The notes below the pieces were generated by a model. It was not told where the DNA came from, made no database searches, and saw only the letters and a list, made by a program, of their open reading frames with translations. From positions 2,066,501 through 2,130,500 of the forward strand of contig NZ_CP060718.1 in NCBI RefSeq assembly GCF_014396785.1: DNA of 64,000 nt. Direction: 5' to 3'. This DNA is from Sphingomonas lutea (GTDB taxonomy: Bacteria > Pseudomonadota > Alphaproteobacteria > Sphingomonadales > Sphingomonadaceae). The stretch's first letter is position 1. Every line of letters begins with the position of its first letter. This document shows, piece after piece, positions 63,161 to 64,000 of the stretch. The position numbers and the translations under genes were made by a program.

Positions 63161-64000
63161 ATGGCCTACGACCGTTATGATCCCCGCAACGAACGTTCCC
63201 GATGGCGCGACGATGATCGCGGTGAGCGCAATTGGCGCAGCGATCGCGAACGCAGCGATTCCGGCCGCGAGGAACGCGGCTTTTTCGAGCGCGCCGGCGA
63301 TGAGATCGCCTCGTGGTTCGGCGATGACGATTCCGGCGGCCGCCGCCAGCATCGCGATGAGCGTCCGCGCGGCCGGTTCATCGGGCGCGACGACGATCAT
63401 CGCAGCCGCTCGTCCTGGAGCGACAACAATTGGGACCGCGGCAATTCGGATCGTGACGACCGCAGCGAGATGCCCAGTGGCTGGGGGTCGCGCGGACGCG
63501 AAAGCAGCCGCGACTCCGCTCCGCGCAGCCGTCAGGACTATCGCCCGATCACCGGCGATTACGGGCGTTCGGAGCAATATTTCGCGGCCGGCGGAATGTC
63601 TCGCGGCGGGCAGGATCGCTGGGCAGCCAGGACCGCTCGCCCAGCCGCGGCGACTTCGATCCCCATTATGCAAGCTGGCGCGACCGCCACGTCAGCGAAC
63701 TCGACCGCGACTATGAGGATTATCGCCGCGAGAACCAAAAGAGGTTCGAGGACGAGTTCACCGGCTGGCGCCAGCAGCGCCAGGCAAAGCGCGGCCTGCT
63801 GAGCCAGATCCGCGAGCATATGGAAGTGCTTGGCAACGACAATGACCATGTCGGCACCGTCGACCGCGTCGCAGGTGACCGGATCATCCTCACCAAGTCC
63901 GACCCCGAAAGCGGCGGCACGCATCATTCTCTGATGTGCACGGACGTTGAATCGATCGACGGTGACAAGGTGATGCTCGGCTGCTCGGCCGAAGATGCCA
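63161..64000 (+). CDS. DUF2171-type protein, frameshifted and cut by the window end
   Basis: The N-terminal part is extremely rich in Arg, Asp, Ser and Gly (YDPRNERSRWRDDD) and has the ERAGDEIASWFGDD motif. The first frame ends at 63802 in unrelated sequence. A +1 frame from about 63625 instead gives FDPHYASWRDRHVSELDRDYEDYRR and a DUF2171 domain (QIREHMEVLGNDNDHVGTVDRVAGDRIILTKSD) to the window end. Adding one G at the GGG near 63621 restores a single protein. Such proteins are common in sphingomonads; function unknown. Confidence 0.75.

Noticed and set aside
1..64000. CRISPR array or complete insertion sequence
   Set aside because: No regularly spaced direct repeats and no transposase gene were seen on either strand.

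Overview
The window reads as a chromosomal segment from an alphaproteobacterium of the order Sphingomonadales (Sphingomonas/Sphingomicrobium-like). The pointers are high-GC core genes, a MucR-type zinc-finger regulator, PEPxxWA-type C-terminal sorting tails, a DUF2171/SWFG-type protein, and dispersed palindromic repeats of a kind I recognise from sphingomonad genomes. The assignment is inference from gene content; no 16S gene is present.

Positions 1-26,500 are conserved housekeeping DNA. The order is: the end of mucR; fur; a tightly overlapping chain plsC-miaB-phoH-ybeY-corC; lnt; metK; trmB; a PQQ-type sugar dehydrogenase lipoprotein; a type III polyketide synthase with an isoprenylcysteine-methyltransferase-like partner (phenolic-lipid synthesis); then the translation/RNA operon rimP-nusA-ylxR-infB-rbfA-(GNAT)-truB-rpsO-pnp. 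This operon carries two repeat elements inserted in frame inside genes (ylxR and truB) and a third repeat directly after the infB stop codon that matches one directly after the mucR stop. An amidohydrolase, a LytTR regulator and an L,D-transpeptidase follow.

Positions 27,600-58,800 form a large exopolysaccharide and protein-sorting locus, visibly AT-richer than the core. It holds the export and chain-length machinery (Wza-like, outer-membrane barrel, Wzc-like, a degenerate tyrosine-kinase-like ATPase, a lipoprotein). Three tandem PEPxxWA-CTERM secreted proteins come next, then an EpsD-like peptidyl-prolyl isomerase, a small membrane protein, EpsI and an exosortase. Repeat-unit assembly follows: an initiating sugar-phosphate transferase, several glycosyltransferases, a Wzx-like flippase, a Wzy/ligase-like polymerase, a Gfo/Idh/MocA-SDR fusion, WecG/TagA, a 2OG-Fe(II) oxygenase, an acyltransferase, a membrane-anchored glycosidase-like protein and a ManC-type GDP-mannose enzyme. 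The simplest reading is a Wzx/Wzy-type polymer made together with exosortase-processed surface proteins.

Positions 58,800-62,500 look like a small integrated module: a frameshifted methyltransferase, a tyrosine recombinase, a ribbon-helix-helix protein, an unknown protein and a DUF5681 protein. It lies beside a tRNA-Ala(CGC) gene at 62,869. The window ends inside a DUF2171 protein that also shows an apparent one-base frameshift in a G run.
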